A DNA stretch of 33,748 nucleotides from Prevotella sp. (GCA_017474515.1 JAFVHN010000008.1:1-33748), one strand, 5' to 3'; shown: positions 17,313 through 25,459, counted from the stretch's first letter. A program made the numbers and translations. The notes: a model not told the origin generated them from the sequence alone.

Positions 17313-17321
17313 GCAAATATA
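17313..17321 (-). promoter_or_regulatory. -7 box of the LysR gene
   Basis: On the minus strand TATATTTGC matches TAnnTTTG. It implies a start near 17310 and a leader of about 78 nt to the ATG at 17232. Confidence 0.55.
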
Positions 17322-17381
17322 CGTCTTTTTTGCCAATCAGCCATCATTGCCGACAAGAAAACTGCATGCCGACGACATTAT

Positions 17382-17460
17382 TATCGGTTTTTTCGATAGC
17401 AGCAATCGCGATTTGGCGTTGTGCCACATGTGTTTCTTTCCATCATCAAAGATTGCGCAA
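17382..17460. promoter_or_regulatory. Candidate LysR operator dyads
   Basis: There are three palindromes. TATCG-N7-CGATA (17382-17398) contains the LysR-type T-N11-A pattern (T17384, A17396). AATCGCGATT is at 17404-17413. TTGCGCAA (17453-17460) overlaps the -33 box of the miniprotein promoter. The placement suits activation by the LysR protein from the upstream site and repression at the proximal one, which is inference. Confidence 0.5.
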
Positions 17461-17484
17461 AGGCAAAAAAGGCAGTACCTTTGC
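17453..17484 (+). promoter_or_regulatory. Promoter of the miniprotein gene
   Basis: TTG (17453-17455), exactly 20 nt, then TACCTTTGC (17476-17484), one of the best -33/-7 matches in the window. Transcription would start near 17487, 35 nt before the ATG. Confidence 0.75.
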
Positions 17485-17521
17485 ACACGAAATAAGTAAT
17501 CACCATTAAAAATTTAAGATT

Positions 17522-17629
17522 ATGTTCAACATTTCAATGATTAGCATGATGGCCCTGGCAGCCATGTTCGTGGTAGGTAACGCATTTACTTTCTGGTATG
17601 CACGTCACGAAAACCTGGAAGTGAGATAA
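17522..17629 (+). CDS. 35-residue single-pass membrane miniprotein
   Basis: The protein begins MFNISMISMMALAAMFVVGN and continues AFTFWYARHENLEVR. One hydrophobic stretch (about 5-25) is followed by an aromatic belt (FTFWY) and a charged tail (ARHENLEVR), as in small inner-membrane proteins with an inside or periplasmic basic end. It has its own full -33/-7 promoter, an A-rich leader (ATTAAAAATTTAAG) and an intrinsic terminator 32 nt after the stop, so it is a complete one-gene transcription unit. I do not recognise the family. The divergent LysR gene suggests stress- or effector-controlled expression. Small partners of respiratory or transport complexes (of the CydX or KdpF kind) are possible analogues by size only. 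It is not in the computed gene set because of its length. Confidence 0.7.
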   Translation: MFNISMISMMALAAMFVVGNAFTFWYARHENLEVR

Positions 17630-17660
17630 AAGATTCTCTCTTTCTTTTGAAGCGACATCA

Positions 17661-17701
17661 GTCGGAATCATAAATGATGATGGTTCCGGCTTGTTTTTTT
17701 A
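17661..17701 (+). terminator. Terminator of the miniprotein gene
   Basis: An 11-bp stem (17661-17671 with 17680-17690, including two G-U pairs) and an 8-nt loop are followed by a T-rich tract with eight consecutive T's (17694-17701). Confidence 0.8.
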
Positions 17702-17805
17702 TTGGGGGGAAAACGTTGCGATGACACGGCAACATGCGGAACGGACGAACTGTGCCTTATTTTACCTATTTGGGTTTATCATTTAGCTCGGCGCCGGAAT
17801 CCCCA

Positions 17806-18013
17806 TTTTTGTCAAGATTTTTCATGGTTTTTTTGTCACCTCAAGAGGTTTGACCGCAAATTTCGGGGAGAGATCTTCAAGATTTCTCCTCTCAATCTTC
17901 AAGATCTCTCCCCGAAATTTGCGGTCAAACCAAGGGCGATTTACAAACCACTGAAATTCAACGAATTACAAAGGCCATGCAAAAACACTTATTTTGTCAA
18001 AAATTTTTACCAA
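17806..18013 (+). repeat. Dispersed palindromic element, copy 2 (best palindrome)
   Basis: The core at 17848-17930 is 83 nt. Arms extend to 38 bp (17847-17884 with 17894-17931) with a single mismatch and a 9-nt loop, much longer than in copies 1 and 3. The box TTTTGTCAAGATTTTTCATG starts at 17807, 41 nt before the core. TTTTGTCAAAAATTTTTACC starts at 17992, 62 nt after the core end. The geometry is the same as copy 1. The rest of 17702-18097 shows no gene. Confidence 0.88.
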
Positions 18014-18097
18014 TTTTTATCCTATCCGCTATCCGTCGCAGGATAAAGAAAAAAACAAATCGGTCATAACATGTACCATAATCCACGGCCTGGATTT

Positions 18098-18559
18098 CTA
18101 ATGACCGATTGGGGTTAAAATGAACTTTGCGGGGATTTTCTGCCATTTTCCCTTCACGGGGAATTTGAGGACGCTGCCCTCAAGATGGCGGAAGGTGTAA
18201 GTGCCATCGTCGTTGAGCGTAAGCGTGGCCGTGAAATCCTCACTTCCATAGTTGTTGATGAAGTCGAGCGTTGCTATACGTCCGTCAATCTCAGAAGCCA
18301 CCACTGGCCACACCGTTTCGGATTGTTCGGAGCCCATATAGCCGTCGAGTTCGCCAAACACTTCCTGCCCCGGCACGGTAACGGCCTTGCCGAGGAGGTC
18401 TATCTCAAGGAAAATCTTGAATTCCTCGTTGTGGAGTTTCTTTATGAAGCAGCAGTCTTGTCCGGTGTGCTTTTCCTGCACCTCCGGAGCCTGTTGTGCC
18501 CTGAGAAAAGAAGTGGTGGCGAGGGCAAAACAGAGAAGTAAAAAACACTTTTTCATCAT
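18098..18559 (-). CDS. Secreted protein of unknown function
   Basis: 153 residues. The N-terminus MMKKCFLLLCFALATTSFLRAQ is a signal peptide, so the mature protein of about 131 residues is periplasmic or secreted. A start one codon later is equally good. The mature part is beta-rich (for example FTATLTLNDDGTYTFRHLEG) with an adjacent Cys pair (DCCFIKK) near its start. I recognise no family. It resembles small lipocalin-like or META-like beta proteins only in general texture, which I do not treat as a call. It is transcribed alone from a -7 box near 18640, divergent from the glycogen operon. Confidence 0.75.
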   Translation of the reverse strand: MMKKCFLLLCFALATTSFLRAQQAPEVQEKHTGQDCCFIKKLHNEEFKIFLEIDLLGKAVTVPGQEVFGELDGYMGSEQSETVWPVVASEIDGRIATLDFINNYGSEDFTATLTLNDDGTYTFRHLEGSVLKFPVKGKWQKIPAKFILTPIGH

Positions 18560-18636
18560 ATCTCAAAAAAGCCATTAACCATGCTTTATGCGGCCTGCAA
18601 ATGTCCGTACATGAGCGAATTATATAAATTGAGCGC

Positions 18637-18645
18637 GCAAAGATA
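18637..18645 (-). promoter_or_regulatory. -7 box of the secreted unknown protein gene
   Basis: On the minus strand TATCTTTGC matches TAnnTTTG. The leader to the ATG at 18559 would be about 75 nt. No -33 box is clear. Confidence 0.5.
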
Positions 18646-18697
18646 GATAATATTTATCAAGAAATGAAACGTTTTGCAGAAAAAATGCATAAGAAAG

Positions 18698-18729
18698 TTG
18701 TTGATAAACATTTTTTATACTAACTTTGC
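18698..18729 (+). promoter_or_regulatory. Promoter of the glycogen operon
   Basis: TTG (18698-18700), exactly 20 nt, then TAACTTTGC (18721-18729). Transcription would start near 18732, 17 nt before the chosen ATG at 18749. Confidence 0.7.
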
Positions 18730-18748
18730 CGAAAATTTCGCGAAAAAG

Positions 18749-20410
18749 ATGACAAAAGACATGATGCTCCCCGACTATATCTTTGAGGCCAGTTGGGAAG
18801 TGTGCAATAAAGTTGGAGGTATATATACCGTATTGTCCACAAGAGCAAAAACGCTACAGGAACAGTTTGCTGATCATATCATTTTTATCGGTCCCGATTG
18901 TTGGACCAAGAAGGAATGTCCCTATTTCATTGCCGACGACACCCTGTTTGAAGGCTGGAAAGACGAAGCCCTGAAAGACGGGCTGAAGCTCCGCATAGGA
19001 CGATGGGACGTGCCGGGAAAACCGATTGCCATCCTGGTGGACTTTCAACCCTACTTTGAGAAGAAAAACGACATCTACACCTGGTTGTGGGAAAACTACA
19101 AGGTTGACTCGCTCCATGCCTACGGCGACTACGACGAGGCCTCGATGTTTTCCTACGCCGCCGCACTGGTGGTGGAAAGTTTCTACAAGAAATTTCTCAA
19201 CAAGAGCCACAAAGTGGTTTTCCACGGCAACGAATGGATGACCGGACTGGGGCTATTATATATTAATAAGGTGTTGCCCGAGGTGGCCACTCTGTTCACC
19301 ACCCATGCCACCAGCATCGGCCGAAGCATTGCAGGCAACAACAAGCCCCTCTACGATTACCTGTTTGCCTATAACGGCGACCAGATGTCGGAGGAACTGA
19401 ACATACAGAGCAAGCACTCCATAGAGAAGCAGACGGCACACCATGTGGACTGCTTCACCACGGTGAGCGACATCACCGCCAATGAATGTCTGGAACTGCT
19501 CGACAAGCCGGTGGACTTCGTGTTGCCCAACGGGTTCGACAACAGCTTCGTGCCAAAGGGTGCCACCTTCACACGAAAGCGGAAGGCCGCAAGGAAACGG
19601 CTGCTCGACGTGGCCAACGCCCTGCTGGGCACCGACCTTGACGACGACACGCTCATTGTTTCCACCAGTGGAAGATATGAATTTCGCAACAAAGGCGTGG
19701 ATGTCTATATAGAGGCCATGAACCGACTGCTGCGCGATAAGGAACTGAAGAAGAAGGTGTTGGCTTTCATAGAAGTGCCGGGATGGGTGGGAGAACCACG
19801 CACCGACCTGGTGGAACGACTGAACAGCGGCAAAAAATACGACACGCCGTTGGAGGTTCCCGAAATCACCCACTGGCTTCATAACATGAGCCACGACAAC
19901 GTGCTGGGCATGTTGAAATTCCTCGACATGCACAACAGTGCCGACGACAACGTGAAATTGATTTTCCTGCCATGTTATCTGACCGGCAACGACGGGGTGC
20001 TGAACATGCCCTATTATGACTTGGTTCTGGGCAACGACATTTGCATCTATCCCTCTTATTATGAACCCTGGGGATACACACCTCTGGAGGCCATCGCCTT
20101 CAAAGTGCCCTGCATCACCACCGACCTGGCAGGTTTCGGACTGTGGGCAAACTCAGAAAAAGGTGCATACAGCGAGATTGAAGACGGCGTGAAGGTCATT
20201 CACCGCACCGACTATAACTATTCTGAGGTGGCCGACGTCATCAAGGACACCGTGGCCCTCTATTCGGGATTTACCGAGAAAGAGATAAAGAAAAGCCGGG
20301 ACAATGCCGAGAAACTCTCGAAAAAGGCCCTTTGGTCTAAATTCATCATTTACTATATGCAGGCGTATGACTTCGCCCTGCAAAAAGCAGAAACAAGAAA
20401 AAGGATATAA
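18749..20410 (+). CDS. Glycogen synthase, GT3 family (eukaryote-like)
   Basis: Extends alpha-1,4-glucan chains from a sugar nucleotide. The 553-residue protein follows the animal/fungal GT3 pattern, not the bacterial GT5 GlgA. The nucleotide-binding KVGGIYTVLS is at 21-30, HGNEWMTG in the middle, VSDITANE and LPNGFD before the second Rossmann fold, and the E-x7-E pair is E439/E447 in YEPWGYTPLE. GT3 enzymes commonly use UDP-glucose, and some bacterial ones also ADP-glucose; the donor here cannot be read from sequence. The start at 18749 is chosen because the longer frame (from 18674) starts upstream of the -7 box at 18721. The phosphorylase gene begins 21 nt downstream, so synthesis and breakdown are co-transcribed. 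Confidence 0.9.
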   Translation: MTKDMMLPDYIFEASWEVCNKVGGIYTVLSTRAKTLQEQFADHIIFIGPDCWTKKECPYFIADDTLFEGWKDEALKDGLKLRIGRWDVPGKPIAILVDFQPYFEKKNDIYTWLWENYKVDSLHAYGDYDEASMFSYAAALVVESFYKKFLNKSHKVVFHGNEWMTGLGLLYINKVLPEVATLFTTHATSIGRSIAGNNKPLYDYLFAYNGDQMSEELNIQSKHSIEKQTAHHVDCFTTVSDITANECLELLDKPVDFVLPNGFDNSFVPKGATFTRKRKAARKRLLDVANALLGTDLDDDTLIVSTSGRYEFRNKGVDVYIEAMNRLLRDKELKKKVLAFIEVPGWVGEPRTDLVERLNSGKKYDTPLEVPEITHWLHNMSHDNVLGMLKFLDMHNSADDNVKLIFLPCYLTGNDGVLNMPYYDLVLGNDICIYPSYYEPWGYTPLEAIAFKVPCITTDLAGFGLWANSEKGAYSEIEDGVKVIHRTDYNYSEVADVIKDTVALYSGFTEKEIKKSRDNAEKLSKKALWSKFIIYYMQAYDFALQKAETRKRI

Positions 20411-20431
20411 AAATACTAAAACATTAAAATT

Positions 20432-22993
20432 ATGAAGATTAAAGCCGATTATTCCAACGACCCTCAGTGGAAAGAACTTACCGTGAAATCGAACCTTCCG
20501 GAAGAGCTGAAGTGTCTTGACGAACTGGCTCATAACTTATGGTGGGCATGGAACTACGAAGCCCGCGAGATGTGGCGCAGCCTTGACGAGGACCTTTACG
20601 AAGAAGTGAACCACAATCCGGTGCTCCTGCTGGAACGCCTGAGCTATCACCGCAAGGAAGAGATTGTACAGGACAAGGAAATCATGAAGAATGTGAAAAA
20701 CGTCTATAAGCTCTTCCGCAAGTATATGGACGTGAAACCCAATTCTGAGCGCCCCTCCGTGGCATATTTCTGCATGGAATATGGCCTGAACCAGGTGCTC
20801 AAGATTTATTCGGGAGGTCTAGGAATGTTGGCTGGCGACTACCTGAAAGAAGCTTCCGACAGCAATGTTGACATGTGCGCCGTGGGCTTCCTCTACCGTT
20901 TCGGATACTTCACCCAGAGCCTCAGCATGGACGGCCAGCAGGTGGCCAACTATGAAGCCCAGAACTTCAATTCACTGCCAATAGAACGTCAACTCGATGC
21001 CGACGGCAATCCGCTGGTCGTTGACGTGCCTTACATGAATTATCAGGTGCATGCCTACGTTTGGCGCGTGAATGTGGGGCGCATTTCGCTCTACCTGCTC
21101 GACACCGACAACGACATGAACTCCGAATTTGACAAGCCCATCACCCACGCCCTCTACGGCGGCGACTGGGAAAACAGGCTGAAACAAGAAATCCTGTTGG
21201 GCATCGGCGGCATGCTGACCTTGAAGAAACTCGGCATTAAGAAAGACATTTACCACTGCAATGAAGGCCACGCAGCCCTCTGCAACCTGCAGCGCCTGTG
21301 CGACTACATCAGGGAAGGACTGACCTTCAACCAGGCACTTGAACTGGTTCGTGCCAGCGGACTTTATACTTGCCACACACCCGTTCCGGCTGGTCACGAC
21401 TATTTCGATGCCGGACTGTTCGGAAAATACATGGGCGGCTATCCCGAAATGCTGGGCATCACCTGGGATGAGTTCATCGGAATGGGAAGAACCAATCCGA
21501 ACGACGTGAACGAAAAGTTCTCGATGTCAACATTCGCCATCAACACCTGCCAGGAGGTCAATGGCGTGAGCAAATTGCACGGATGGGTGAGCCAGAAAAT
21601 GTTCGCTCCCATCTGGAAAGGCTATTTCCCCGAAGAGAACCACGTGGGATATGTCACCAACGGCGTTCACTTCCCCTCATGGGCAGCATCGGAGTGGAGG
21701 CAGCTATATGCCAGGCACTTCGACAAGAACCACCTCAAGGACCAGAGCAATGAGAAAATCTGGCATGCCATCTACAATGTTGACGACGAGGAAATCTGGG
21801 CAACACGCATGGCTTTGAAAAACAAGCTCACCAACTACATCCGCACCAAGTTCCGCGAAAACTGGTTGAAGAACCAGGGAGACCCGTCGCGTGTGCTCTC
21901 ACTGCTTGAGAAAATCAATCCCAATGCGCTGATGATCGGCTTCTGCCGCCGCTTTGCCACCTATAAGCGTGCACACCTGCTGTTCACCGACCTTGACCGC
22001 CTCTCCAAGATTGTCAACAACCCGGAGCGCCCCGTGCAGTTCCTCTTTGCCGGAAAAGCACATCCCGCCGACGGTGCCGGACAGGGTCTTATCAAGAAAA
22101 TCTACGATATTTCGCAACGCCCCGAGTTCCTCGGAAAGATTATCTTCCTCGAGGACTATGACTTCCGTCTTGCCCGCCGCCTCGTGTCGGGTGTTGACAT
22201 CTGGATGAACACTCCCACCCGTCCGCTTGAGGCATCGGGAACTTCTGGCGAAAAAGCTGAGATGAACGGCGTTGTCAACCTTTCCGTGCTCGACGGATGG
22301 TGGCTCGAAGGCTACCGCGAAGGTGCAGGATGGGCACTGACGGAGAAGAGGACCTACCAGAACCAGGCTTATCAGGACCAGCTCGACGCTGCCACCATCT
22401 ATGGACTGCTCGAGAACGAGATTGTGCCGCTCTATTATGACAAGAACGAGAAAGGTTTCAGCACCGGCTGGATAAAGGTCATTAAGAACTCCATCGCCAC
22501 GATTGCGCCCCACTACACCATGAAGCGCCAGCTCGACGACTACTACGAGAAGTTCTACAACAAGGAAGCCAAGCGCTTCAAGATGCTCGCTGCCAACGAC
22601 TACCGCGTCGCCAAGGACATTGCGCTGTGGAAAGAAACGGTGGCCGAGCGTTGGGATGCCATCCACATGGTCAGCAAGGAAAGCGACCTGCCGCAGGAAG
22701 GCCCTGTCAGCGGCGTGACTTATACACTCCGCTTTGTCATTGACGAGCAGGGACTCGACGATGCCATCGGACTTGAACTCGTAACAATAAGGAAAGACGC
22801 CAACGGCGAAGAGCGCATCGGTGCCATCCGTCCCTTCGAAGTGATTAAGCGCGAAGGCAACCTCTACACCTTCGAGGCAAAGTTCCAGTCGGCACATGCC
22901 GGAACCTTCAAAGCTGCCGTGCGCATGTATCCCAAGAACGACAAACTGCCCCACCGCCAAGACTTCGCCTACGTCAGGTGGCTGGAGTATTGA
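20432..22993 (+). CDS. glgP: Alpha-glucan (glycogen) phosphorylase, GT35
   Basis: Releases glucose 1-phosphate from alpha-1,4-glucan ends. The 853-residue protein has an N-terminal DUF3417 region (about 15-110, with HNLWWAWN), then the GT35 catalytic fold with YFCMEYGLN and [18 protein letters not shown]. The PLP lysine is K608 in [11 protein letters not shown]. This is the archaeal/Thermotoga/mycobacterial branch of glycogen phosphorylases, not the E. coli GlgP/MalP branch, in which the lysine motif reads GTGNMKF. A C-terminal region (about 745-853) looks like an added beta domain. It is the second gene of the operon and ends at a long hairpin. No branching enzyme or debranching enzyme lies in this window. 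Confidence 0.92.
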   Translation: MKIKADYSNDPQWKELTVKSNLPEELKCLDELAHNLWWAWNYEAREMWRSLDEDLYEEVNHNPVLLLERLSYHRKEEIVQDKEIMKNVKNVYKLFRKYMDVKPNSERPSVAYFCMEYGLNQVLKIYSGGLGMLAGDYLKEASDSNVDMCAVGFLYRFGYFTQSLSMDGQQVANYEAQNFNSLPIERQLDADGNPLVVDVPYMNYQVHAYVWRVNVGRISLYLLDTDNDMNSEFDKPITHALYGGDWENRLKQEILLGIGGMLTLKKLGIKKDIYHCNEGHAALCNLQRLCDYIREGLTFNQALELVRASGLYTCHTPVPAGHDYFDAGLFGKYMGGYPEMLGITWDEFIGMGRTNPNDVNEKFSMSTFAINTCQEVNGVSKLHGWVSQKMFAPIWKGYFPEENHVGYVTNGVHFPSWAASEWRQLYARHFDKNHLKDQSNEKIWHAIYNVDDEEIWATRMALKNKLTNYIRTKFRENWLKNQGDPSRVLSLLEKINPNALMIGFCRRFATYKRAHLLFTDLDRLSKIVNNPERPVQFLFAGKAHPADGAGQGLIKKIYDISQRPEFLGKIIFLEDYDFRLARRLVSGVDIWMNTPTRPLEASGTSGEKAEMNGVVNLSVLDGWWLEGYREGAGWALTEKRTYQNQAYQDQLDAATIYGLLENEIVPLYYDKNEKGFSTGWIKVIKNSIATIAPHYTMKRQLDDYYEKFYNKEAKRFKMLAANDYRVAKDIALWKETVAERWDAIHMVSKESDLPQEGPVSGVTYTLRFVIDEQGLDDAIGLELVTIRKDANGEERIGAIRPFEVIKREGNLYTFEAKFQSAHAGTFKAAVRMYPKNDKLPHRQDFAYVRWLEY

Positions 22994-23002
22994 TACATTA
23001 CC

Positions 23003-23056
23003 ATATATACAAAAACAAGGAGCACGTTTTCTCGTGCTCCTTGTTTTTGTATATAT
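23003..23056. terminator. Terminator hairpin after glgP
   Basis: A 24-bp perfect stem (23003-23026 with 23033-23056) closes a 6-nt loop. It contains A5 and T5 runs inside the arms, so it can act on both the glycogen operon and the convergent tlpA transcript. Confidence 0.85.
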
Positions 23057-23104
23057 CCTTGAAATAAGAACTTGAGGTACAAGTACTTATTTCCCGTAGA
23101 AATG

Positions 23105-23653
23105 TTACTCTGATAGTTTTTGGCTGATGAACTCCTTTAGCTGTTCGCCCCTCAGATTGAAGGCGAGCAGGTGTCCCTCTTTGTTGACGATGAGGGTGAA
23201 CGGAATACTTTCAATGCCGAACAACTTGGCGGCTTCACAGTCCCAGCCCTTCAGGTCTGACACCTGCAGCCAGTTCATGTTCATTTCCTTCACGGCTGTT
23301 TTCCACGCTTCGGCGTTATTATCGAGCGACACGCCGATGATGCCCAGACCTTTGTCCTTGTTGGCCTCATAGAGTGCCACCACGTTGGGCATCTCTGCCC
23401 TGCACGGCCCGCACCAACTTGCCCAAAAGTCGATGATGGTGATTTTGTTCTTGGCCACATACTCCATGGCAGAAGTGGGATTGCCATTCATGTCGGGCAG
23501 AGAGAAATCGGGCATGGGCGTTGACCGCACATCGTTATTTTCCACCTGTTCTGTTTTTTTCTCATCCTGCCGGGGTTGTTTCTTCGCCTCGTCATGACAT
23601 GCGGTCAGCAGGCATGCGGACAGCAAAAAGATGTAAATGCTGTTCTTTTTCAT
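23105..23653 (-). CDS. TlpA/ResA-like thioredoxin lipoprotein
   Basis: 182 residues. The lipobox LLTAC puts the lipidated Cys at 19, so it is anchored to a membrane on the periplasmic side. A charged linker (20-45) precedes the thioredoxin fold with WCGPC (80-84; C81, C84), the cis-Pro in SIPFTL and the fold end GEQLKEFI. In this family such proteins reduce disulfides, for example in cytochrome c maturation or oxidative defence; the partner here is unknown. It starts 18 nt after the stop of the PRPP synthetase gene on the same strand, so the two are probably co-transcribed, which I read as convenience rather than shared function. Confidence 0.88.
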   Translation of the reverse strand: MKKNSIYIFLLSACLLTACHDEAKKQPRQDEKKTEQVENNDVRSTPMPDFSLPDMNGNPTSAMEYVAKNKITIIDFWASWCGPCRAEMPNVVALYEANKDKGLGIIGVSLDNNAEAWKTAVKEMNMNWLQVSDLKGWDCEAAKLFGIESIPFTLIVNKEGHLLAFNLRGEQLKEFISQKLSE

Positions 23654-23671
23654 AATTCCAGAGAAAATGAA

Positions 23672-24613
23672 CTAAATAAGATATTGATCGCTGATACTCT
23701 TGTTTTCAAGGAGGAGTTTAATGGTCTTGGCAAACATGTCGGCCACGCTGAGCTGCTTCACCTTTGTGCATCTGTGGGTGTAAGGAATGGAGTCTGTAAA
23801 TACGATTTCCTCGAGGGCCGATTCCTGCACGCGCTCATTGGCGGGCCCGCTCATCACACAGTGGCTGGCACACGCCCTGACGCTTTTTGCCCCGGCCGCT
23901 TTCATGATGTCGGCAGCCTTAGTGATGGTTCCGGCTGTGTCCACCATGTCATCAATGATGACCACATTCTTGTCTTTCACGTCGCCGATGATTTGCATCG
24001 TTGCCACCACATTGGCCCTCGACCGCGTCTTGTTGCAGAGCACCAGGGGCACACCAAGGTATTTGGCGTAGGTGTTGGCACGCTTCGAGCCGCCCACGTC
24101 GGGCGAGGCAATCACCATGTCGTCGAGTTTCAGCTGCTGCAAATAGGGCAAGATAACTCCCGAAGCATACAGGTGATCGACGGGAACATTGAAAAAGCCC
24201 TGTATCTGGTCGGCGTGCAGGTCCATGGTGATTACGCGGTCCACACCGGCCACACTGAGCAGGTCGGCCACTAATTTGGCACCTATCGACACCCTCGGCT
24301 TGTCCTTCCTGTCCTGTCGTGCCCATCCGAAATATGGCATGACGGCAATGATGCTCTTGGCCGACGCACGTTTGGCAGCGTCGATCATGAGCAACAGCTC
24401 CATGAGATTGTCGGATGTCGGGAAAGTGCTCTGCACCAGAAACACGTCACGGCCTCGGATAGACTGTTCGTATGAGACGGAGAATTCACCGTCGGAAAAC
24501 CGTGTCATAACGAGTTTTCCTAGCGGGCAGTTCAGGCTCTGGCAAATTTTCTCGGCCAGATATTTGGTGGCCGTTCCCGAGAAAACCATAAAAGAATTTG
24601 AATCGATCATCAT
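23672..24613 (-). CDS. prs: Ribose-phosphate pyrophosphokinase (PRPP synthetase)
   Basis: Makes 5-phosphoribosyl 1-pyrophosphate from ribose 5-phosphate and ATP, feeding purine, pyrimidine, histidine, tryptophan and NAD synthesis. At 313 residues it has the class I length. YFGWARQDRKDKPR carries the flexible catalytic loop (94-107), MDLHADQIQGFF (130-141) binds metal and substrate, NKTRS (194-198) holds the catalytic Lys, and IDDMVDTAGT (220-229) is the PRPP-binding loop. Two adjacent ATGs are possible starts. No TAnnTTTG box is visible in the 77-nt gap from the upstream ThiE-like gene, so read-through from that promoter is possible. Confidence 0.95.
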   Translation of the reverse strand: MMIDSNSFMVFSGTATKYLAEKICQSLNCPLGKLVMTRFSDGEFSVSYEQSIRGRDVFLVQSTFPTSDNLMELLLMIDAAKRASAKSIIAVMPYFGWARQDRKDKPRVSIGAKLVADLLSVAGVDRVITMDLHADQIQGFFNVPVDHLYASGVILPYLQQLKLDDMVIASPDVGGSKRANTYAKYLGVPLVLCNKTRSRANVVATMQIIGDVKDKNVVIIDDMVDTAGTITKAADIMKAAGAKSVRACASHCVMSGPANERVQESALEEIVFTDSIPYTHRCTKVKQLSVADMFAKTIKLLLENKSISDQYLI

Positions 24614-24690
24614 GTTGTTTATGATTATTGTAGATGAGTTATATTGCCTTTTTTTGATTTCCCGATTGTTTTATAAATAAAAGAAGGGGC

Positions 24691-25299
24691 TCAACCGGCC
24701 ACTTTCCTCAGTTTCTCGAAGTGCCTGATGAGCTCCTTGTAATCTTGTTCGTTGTGGATGTCGAAGCGGTTCCACAAGTCGCCGCATACGACCACGCCGC
24801 CAAATCCCAGGTCTTTCATCTCGCGGATGTTGTCAAGATTGATGCCGCCCAGGGCATGCACATGCCTGTCAATAAGCCCCCGGCGCGACGCTTCTTTCAG
24901 CTCGGCATCGGTGAATGTGGCATCGGCGTCGCGCTCGCTCTGGCTGTGACGGATGTATTTCAGGAAGACGTATTCGGCTTTTTTCTTTGCGGCCTTCAGC
25001 AGCTCAAGGTCCATGCAAGTGCGGCTGAACTTTCCCTTATAGCCAATGGGCAGGGGTGCTTCGGCCGACTCAAGGTGAATGCCGCCAAGCCCATATTCTT
25101 CTTTCAAGTAATAGTGGTCGTGAACAAAGATTCGGCGATAGCAGTCCTCAGGCAACAGGGTGAGAAGTCGTTCTGCATACATGGGGGCCTGACCGGGCTT
25201 ATAAAGGTGAAGATAATCAAGGCCTTCGTCAAACAACGACGACAAAATCTTATCTTCTTCCACAAAGTATGTGGGTTTGGTCATTAGAATGAGTTTCAT
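24691..25299 (-). CDS. ThiE/TenI-like thiamine phosphate synthase family protein
   Basis: 202 residues with the TIM-barrel layout of thiamine phosphate synthase. HLYKPG is the second strand, IFVHDHYYLKEEYGLGGIHLES corresponds to the NDR-GADGVHLGQ region, and HALGGINLDN and GFGGVVVCG form the phosphate grip. The canonical VHLGQ Gln/Asp are replaced (IHLES) and the pyrophosphate-binding Thr/Lys segment is not recognisable, so it may be a TenI-like or repurposed member rather than the pathway enzyme. No thi genes or TPP riboswitch are adjacent. The start at 25299 follows from the promoter; the longer frame (to 25353) begins upstream of the -7 box. Confidence 0.7.
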   Translation of the reverse strand: MKLILMTKPTYFVEEDKILSSLFDEGLDYLHLYKPGQAPMYAERLLTLLPEDCYRRIFVHDHYYLKEEYGLGGIHLESAEAPLPIGYKGKFSRTCMDLELLKAAKKKAEYVFLKYIRHSQSERDADATFTDAELKEASRRGLIDRHVHALGGINLDNIREMKDLGFGGVVVCGDLWNRFDIHNEQDYKELIRHFEKLRKVAG

Positions 25300-25321
25300 C
25301 TGACTTCTTTCCTTTTCTTTT

Positions 25322-25353
25322 GCAAAAGTAAAAAAAAAAGGTGAAACTTGCAA
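25322..25353 (-). promoter_or_regulatory. Promoter of the ThiE-like gene
   Basis: On the minus strand TTG (25353-25351), exactly 20 nt, then TACTTTTGC (25330-25322). It implies a leader of about 20 nt to the ATG at 25299. Confidence 0.7.
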
Positions 25354-25425
25354 GAATATGGCCTTTATTTATTTTGAATAATGCGAAAATGACCTGTGCA
25401 ATGAGTTGCAATCGTTGACGGGTTG

Positions 25426-25459
25426 AAAAAAAGAGATGCACGCGGGATGTGGCATCTCT
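25426..25459 (-). terminator. Terminator of the endonuclease-metallopeptidase unit
   Basis: On the minus strand AGAGATGC pairs with GCATCTCT (25459-25452 with 25439-25432) around a 12-nt loop, followed by seven T's. It lies 61 nt after the metallopeptidase stop. Confidence 0.75.

Noticed and set aside
17233-17316. Upstream 28 codons of the LysR frame
   Set aside because: The -7 box at 17313-17321 overlaps the longer start; the LysR fold begins exactly at MELRQLKYF.
21899-22960. 353-codon minus-strand frame opposite glgP
   Set aside because: Codon-bias shadow of the phosphorylase; no promoter and no recognisable domain.
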